The notes below the pieces were generated by a model. That model was not told the origin of the DNA. It ran no database searches and was given only the letters and a program-made list of their open reading frames with translations. The translations under genes and the position numbers were made by a program. Below, piece after piece: positions 6,321-9,896 of a stretch of DNA of 9,896 nt (positions within the stretch are counted from its first letter, which is position 1; each line of letters starts with the position of its first letter). The stretch comes from Candidatus Poseidoniales archaeon (GTDB lineage: Archaea; Thermoplasmatota; Poseidoniia; Poseidoniales; Poseidoniaceae). The DNA lies in assembly GCA_009887135.1 (NCBI GenBank), contig QXYA01000041.1, positions 1 to 9,896 on the forward strand, read 5' to 3'.

Positions 6321-8852
6321 ATGAGTCGTACATCTAACAGTCGTCTTCTAACCGTGTTCTTTCTCCAGTTCATATTCTTGGTTTCACTCGCATCCCCTCT
6401 TGCTCAGGGAACAAACCCATACGGGGATTTGGATAAGATGGATTCAGCGCTTGAAGAAGCTCTTGCAAGTAATGACGATGATTCCATTCTCCACGAAGTC
6501 ATCTTTCAACTGAAATCCCCAGTCACTTCTGACGATCTTGATTTCATTAAACAAACAGGAGCAGTACATCTTCACGAGGCATTGCTCATTGACGGAGGTC
6601 TTATTGAAGCCACCTCTGATATCATTCGCAAGATCTCTCTCTGGGACCGAATTGAATATCTTGAACTCAATCGTGAACTCGATTTCTTTTATCTCCCTTC
6701 AGAATGGGGCGGTCCAACCGATCCAGGGATTATGATGCATGAAACAACACACGTTGTTCGAGCAACTGATGCTTGGCACAGAGTTATCGTTGACACAGAT
6801 GGCAAAGTGGCTTTTGAAACAGACTTAGCCTTTTCAGAGTGGGACGGTGATGGTACTGCGATTGTAGACCTCGACACAGGAGTTGATGCTGGCCATCCTG
6901 ACTTTGACTATCTTGAACCATGGACTGGAGAGAAGGTCATCTACTCTGCTAAGTGGGATGGCGTCTGGACTGAGACTACAAATTCTGATACTTCCTCAGG
7001 ACACGGGACTCACGTAGGTGGTACGATTGCCGGAAATGGTGATGCATCTGCTGGAAGAAGGGCCGGCGTTTCCAAAGGTGGGCAACTTGTTGCGCTAGGT
7101 ACTGGTGACGGAGCATCTATTTTTGCTGCTGAACAGGGACTTGAGTGGACCTATCAACATTCAATCCCTTCACAGAATCCTTACCACATTCGTGTCGTTT
7201 CCAATTCATGGGGGACTGACGGTGATTATGATCCAAATGGTGCTGTTGCTACTCTGACTGATATGCTGACCTATGACAATGGCGTGGCAGTTATTTTCGC
7301 AGCCTCCAATTCAGGTGGTTCAGGTGGTGGTGGTGAATGCACAGGTGATTTGCGTACCAACGTGTATGCGAATACTCCATCCGCTATCTCTGTAGCAGCA
7401 CTTACACACGACGGTACTGCAGTAACTTCTTTCTCTTCTCGCGGATGTATGAATCAACAGCATACATGGCCTGATGTTGGGGCGCCTGGTCGCGATATCT
7501 GGGCGACAGCTCCTCGCGGAACTGCTATTGATGCGAGCACGAAATTACAAGGTGATTTGTATTATATGTCGATATCTGGAACATCAATGGCTACACCACA
7601 CGTTGGAGGTATGGCTGGATTAATTCTCCAAATTGCACCTTCTCTCGGTGTTGCTGATTACCATCGAGATGATCATGATGAAGGCTCCAGTCTTGTAGGT
7701 GGGGATGGTACTGCATCCTACGGCCAATTCGAAGATTGGGATACTGCCAATTTTTCTCGAGTTCATGAATTAGAATTGATTCTAGAATTAACTGCAACCT
7801 ACGAAGGTATGGCGAATTCGTGTGAAGATGGGAACGCTGATGATGGCTGCAATGACATCCCGGCTGAGTGTTATCGAAGTACCACTGGAGAATGCCATGA
7901 CTGGAGAATTGGACATGGTCTAACAGATGTTGATGCTGCTGTTGCTCTTGCAAGAACGCTCCAACTCATGCGAGACCAAGACGGAGATGGTTTGGTTGAA
8001 TTCCCGCAGTATACCGTATGGGATGCTTGGGAGATTTATGAGGAAATGATGGTTGAGAAAACAATCAGCGTCAACACTGACAGACTTCACCACGGATGGA
8101 AAGGAGATTGGAATCACTTCAACAATGGTGCTAGCGGAGCAGTCTATTACACAGAAGATTCTCATTACGTCTGGATACCTAATGGAACAACACAACTTGA
8201 AGCTCGATTTATTCCAACTGAATTTGATATCGATACGGCCCAAGCAGGTGCTCTTCAACTTGAGATTGACCTAGGTGAAGATGGAAGTAATGATGCTCAA
8301 GGTGCTTGTTCCCGTGTATCTGATGCATGGATTTGTGATCTTGATGTCGATTCCTCTTCATGGAATACCTGGGCACACTTCGACGTGACAGGTCAGGCAG
8401 CAACTCTGCTTGGAATCATTAACGACCCTGAATTCTTTGAATCCCGAATTCCTTACACAGTTGATGTAACGCTGACCCTTGATCTAAGTGAACCAGTTGA
8501 CATTTCGTTCGAACAACGTCCAGACTTCTACTCTGACCTTGATCCTGCAATTCCTTCTCAAGACTATGATAGCGAATATGACGGTCAGTTGACTTTCACG
8601 AGAATGGCCTATGACCAACAGGCTGTATTCTCCTTAATCGTTCCAAAGGAGGTGGTTGAAGATTCTGAGTCAGAGGGCTTCTTCTCAGCATTAGGTGATG
8701 TATTTTCAGAATACTTAGGTGTTGCAAGTTTCTTCTCAATGTTCATGCTTGTAGCAGCCATCGGCCTTGGTTACCTGATTCGTTCATCCCGTATTGATGA
8801 ACCAAAATTTTTGGTTTCTTCAACCATTGATGCAGAATTAATCGAAGATTAA
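6321..8852 (+). CDS. secreted, C-terminally membrane-anchored subtilisin-like (S8) protease
   Basis: An 843-residue serine protease predicted to act outside the cell. A Sec signal peptide (basic start, hydrophobic 9-24, likely cleavage after A28 in SPLA|Q) precedes an I9-like propeptide (about 58-125). The S8 domain has D185 in DLDTG, H228 in GHGTH, the oxyanion N330 in AASN, and S422 in SGTSMATPH. The closing segment GHGLTDVDAAVA comes only after an insert (about 450-528) carrying four cysteines (501, 510, 517, 525). Other cysteines are 340, 376, 663 and 672, an even total of eight, suiting disulfides. DQDGDGLVEF (from 552) resembles a calcium-binding EF-hand/dockerin loop. A beta-rich region leads to a transmembrane helix (798-820) and a 23-residue tail starting with Arg. 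The frame extends to TTG 6261, overlapping the MBL gene, but ATG 6321 puts the signal peptide at the terminus. A role in digesting environmental protein is inferred. Confidence 0.93.
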   Translation: MSRTSNSRLLTVFFLQFIFLVSLASPLAQGTNPYGDLDKMDSALEEALASNDDDSILHEVIFQLKSPVTSDDLDFIKQTGAVHLHEALLIDGGLIEATSDIIRKISLWDRIEYLELNRELDFFYLPSEWGGPTDPGIMMHETTHVVRATDAWHRVIVDTDGKVAFETDLAFSEWDGDGTAIVDLDTGVDAGHPDFDYLEPWTGEKVIYSAKWDGVWTETTNSDTSSGHGTHVGGTIAGNGDASAGRRAGVSKGGQLVALGTGDGASIFAAEQGLEWTYQHSIPSQNPYHIRVVSNSWGTDGDYDPNGAVATLTDMLTYDNGVAVIFAASNSGGSGGGGECTGDLRTNVYANTPSAISVAALTHDGTAVTSFSSRGCMNQQHTWPDVGAPGRDIWATAPRGTAIDASTKLQGDLYYMSISGTSMATPHVGGMAGLILQIAPSLGVADYHRDDHDEGSSLVGGDGTASYGQFEDWDTANFSRVHELELILELTATYEGMANSCEDGNADDGCNDIPAECYRSTTGECHDWRIGHGLTDVDAAVALARTLQLMRDQDGDGLVEFPQYTVWDAWEIYEEMMVEKTISVNTDRLHHGWKGDWNHFNNGASGAVYYTEDSHYVWIPNGTTQLEARFIPTEFDIDTAQAGALQLEIDLGEDGSNDAQGACSRVSDAWICDLDVDSSSWNTWAHFDVTGQAATLLGIINDPEFFESRIPYTVDVTLTLDLSEPVDISFEQRPDFYSDLDPAIPSQDYDSEYDGQLTFTRMAYDQQAVFSLIVPKEVVEDSESEGFFSALGDVFSEYLGVASFFSMFMLVAAIGLGYLIRSSRIDEPKFLVSSTIDAELIED
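8838..8852. terminator. inverted repeat containing the shared protease/membrane-protein stops
   Basis: TTAATC (8838-8843) and GATTAA (8847-8852) are perfect 6-base arms around GAA. The right arm contains the TTAA in which the stops of the protease (+) and the membrane protein (-) interlock. Each arm also carries a TTAA. On the + strand it is followed by GGGGTTTTG, a short T-run. It may act as a compact bidirectional terminator, but the arms are AT-rich, so chance occurrence is possible. Confidence 0.35.
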
Positions 8853-9853
8853 ATGGGGTTTTGAGGGGCTTCTGTAGGCTGATTACTTGGCATAGAGTCA
8901 AGATCTTCAAATGTCATTTGACCTGTATGAATTTCTTCAATTTCTTGTAATCTCTCTGCCATTGGTTTACGAACAATGAATTCAATACGTCCTTTTGTTC
9001 GTGTCAAATCATAGGATAATGGGTCGAGCGTTTCAATGACTTGCTCCTCAAACGAGCGTTGAATCTTTTTGCCTCGCCACACTGAGTAACCCCATTGGTA
9101 GGCAATTCCTACAATGGCCGCACCGTACAATACTGCAAGGACCGTCGTAGCAAACAATGCAGGATTTCCCCCTCTTGATTCTTCTAAGAGGTCACGCCCA
9201 AGCAGGAAAATAAGCCCTACTCCAACCAGTGGTTTGAGCAGAGATTCAACCCATTGATCGATTGGAATAAGTCGACCCTTTGCAGGGTCGACAAAGACGA
9301 GATCAGTTTCAAAAGCAGTGGATAATACTCCCACAATTGCTAGTAAACCGATGTAGAGCGAAGCGGCAAGTATGATTTCAATTCCAAAATTATCTAATTT
9401 GAATATCCAATGAATAATCAACCAAGCAAACAAACCAAGGAATACGCCTCTTGGAACCTTATGGAAATGCTCGAGATGTTGAGAGAATTCTGTATAACTT
9501 CTTGCAGTCGACTGATTCCCTCTATGGGATTGAGGGATGTGGATGATTTGCCAATGCATTCCTTGTTCGACCGCCCCCAATCCACGAATCAGCACGCGTT
9601 GCCGGATGAGGATGAATTCAACGAGAAGAATGACTGGTAATCCTACAATCATGACAGGGAGAGCAACAACAAAGGCCAGTGGGAAAATAATGAGGGCTGG
9701 TAAAATTAAGAAGTGTGTAATTGACAATGGGTTGAGGATATCAGCCTCTATCAGCCGTTGTCTCGACGGTGTAAGCCGCAAACTTCGGGCGATATCATTC
9801 AATGCATGGCGGTAACTTTCAATCTGTCTTCCAGCATCAATAATTTGCCTCAC
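8849..9853 (-). CDS. six-helix membrane protein, unknown function
   Basis: A 334-residue polytopic membrane protein I cannot place in a family. After an about 45-residue charged N-terminus come two adjacent hydrophobic segments (about 46-66 and 67-84), a hydrophilic His/Ser-rich loop (100-135), helices at about 137-151 and 158-178, a loop, and helices at about 206-219 and 232-252. A charged, probably cytosolic tail of about 80 residues ends in Pro/Gln/Asn-rich sequence. There is no signal peptide, known transporter signature or catalytic motif. The GTG start at 9853 is favoured because it overlaps a TGA in another frame as GTGA, a common arrangement of coupled genes. However, this frame also stays open to the window edge, so a longer N-terminus is possible. 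Its stop interlocks with that of the protease. Proximity to the protease does not imply a shared role, as the strands oppose. Confidence 0.85.
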   Translation of the reverse strand: MRQIIDAGRQIESYRHALNDIARSLRLTPSRQRLIEADILNPLSITHFLILPALIIFPLAFVVALPVMIVGLPVILLVEFILIRQRVLIRGLGAVEQGMHWQIIHIPQSHRGNQSTARSYTEFSQHLEHFHKVPRGVFLGLFAWLIIHWIFKLDNFGIEIILAASLYIGLLAIVGVLSTAFETDLVFVDPAKGRLIPIDQWVESLLKPLVGVGLIFLLGRDLLEESRGGNPALFATTVLAVLYGAAIVGIAYQWGYSVWRGKKIQRSFEEQVIETLDPLSYDLTRTKGRIEFIVRKPMAERLQEIEEIHTGQMTFEDLDSMPSNQPTEAPQNPI

Positions 9854-9896
9854 TGTAGTCCTGTACTCTGATTCTTCATGGCCTCCACCAATCCAG
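9850..9896 (-). CDS. C-terminal end of an upstream gene, partial
   Basis: Reading leftward from the right edge, one frame gives 14 codons (GLVEAMKNQSTGLQ) and then TGA at 9852-9850. That TGA overlaps the GTG start of the membrane protein by the GTGA arrangement typical of translationally coupled archaeal genes. If real, it is the end of the first gene of a short - strand operon. Fourteen residues are too few to identify a family, and the competing frame is open as well, so this rests on the overlap geometry alone. Confidence 0.35.
   Translation of the reverse strand, partial: GLVEAMKNQSTGLQ

Noticed and set aside
7312..7335. GGT-rich repeat-like stretch in the protease
   Set aside because: It encodes a short Gly/Ser loop after the oxyanion Asn of the subtilase and is not a repeat array.
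7591..7953. 120-codon - strand frame very rich in His and Gln
   Set aside because: It is antisense to the conserved Ser-motif region of the subtilase, and its His/Gln bias is typical of antisense translation of this gene.
9410..9815. Overlapping + strand frames of 76 and 92 codons
   Set aside because: They are antisense to the hydrophobic membrane-protein gene and have no recognisable protein features.

Overview
The window looks like a piece of a compact, moderately AT-rich archaeal genome. The best guess is a planktonic Euryarchaeote such as Marine Group II (Poseidoniales). The support is an archaeal-type alanyl-tRNA synthetase (N-terminal ribbon-like segment, glycine-rich C-terminal block), an RtcB of archaeal length, a tRNA-Thr with U at the discriminator position, and a large secreted C-terminally anchored subtilase beside housekeeping genes. 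The lineage is inferred from these features and was not tested.

Layout, left to right: the 3' two-thirds of a tRNA-Thr(GGT) (1-54); a short spacer with a GNRA-capped hairpin; a 62-residue coiled-coil protein (150-338, +); rtcB (339-1814, -); a 103-base divergent spacer; alaS (1918-4767, +); a Nudix hydrolase with an unfamiliar N-terminal half (4764-5486, -); a 46-base divergent spacer; an ETHE1/glyoxalase-II-like metallo-beta-lactamase-fold protein (5533-6270, +); a subtilisin-like protease (6321-8852, +); a six-helix membrane protein of unknown function (8849-9853, -); and the probable last 14 codons of a further gene on the - strand at the right edge. No stretch over 300 bases lacks a gene. 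No mobile element, CRISPR array or origin was seen.

Organisation: genes mostly alternate in strand, so there is little operon structure. Only the MBL gene and the protease run in the same direction, and probably the two - strand genes at the right edge, joined by a GTGA overlap. RtcB (tRNA ligation/RNA repair) and AlaRS (charging and editing) are divergent and could share a regulatory region. The Nudix and MBL genes are a second divergent pair.

The most notable non-genic signal is at the three convergent junctions (338/339, 4764/4767, 8849/8852). All three are as tight as possible: stop codons abut once and interlock in a shared TTAA twice. Each also carries a perfect 6-7 bp inverted repeat with an AATC/GATT core at or within a few bases of the stops. 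These may be compact bidirectional transcription terminators. The second notable point is that AlaRS seems to have lost two of the four cysteines of the N-terminal zinc ribbon while keeping all catalytic and editing motifs. Nothing here clearly forms a new multi-gene system.
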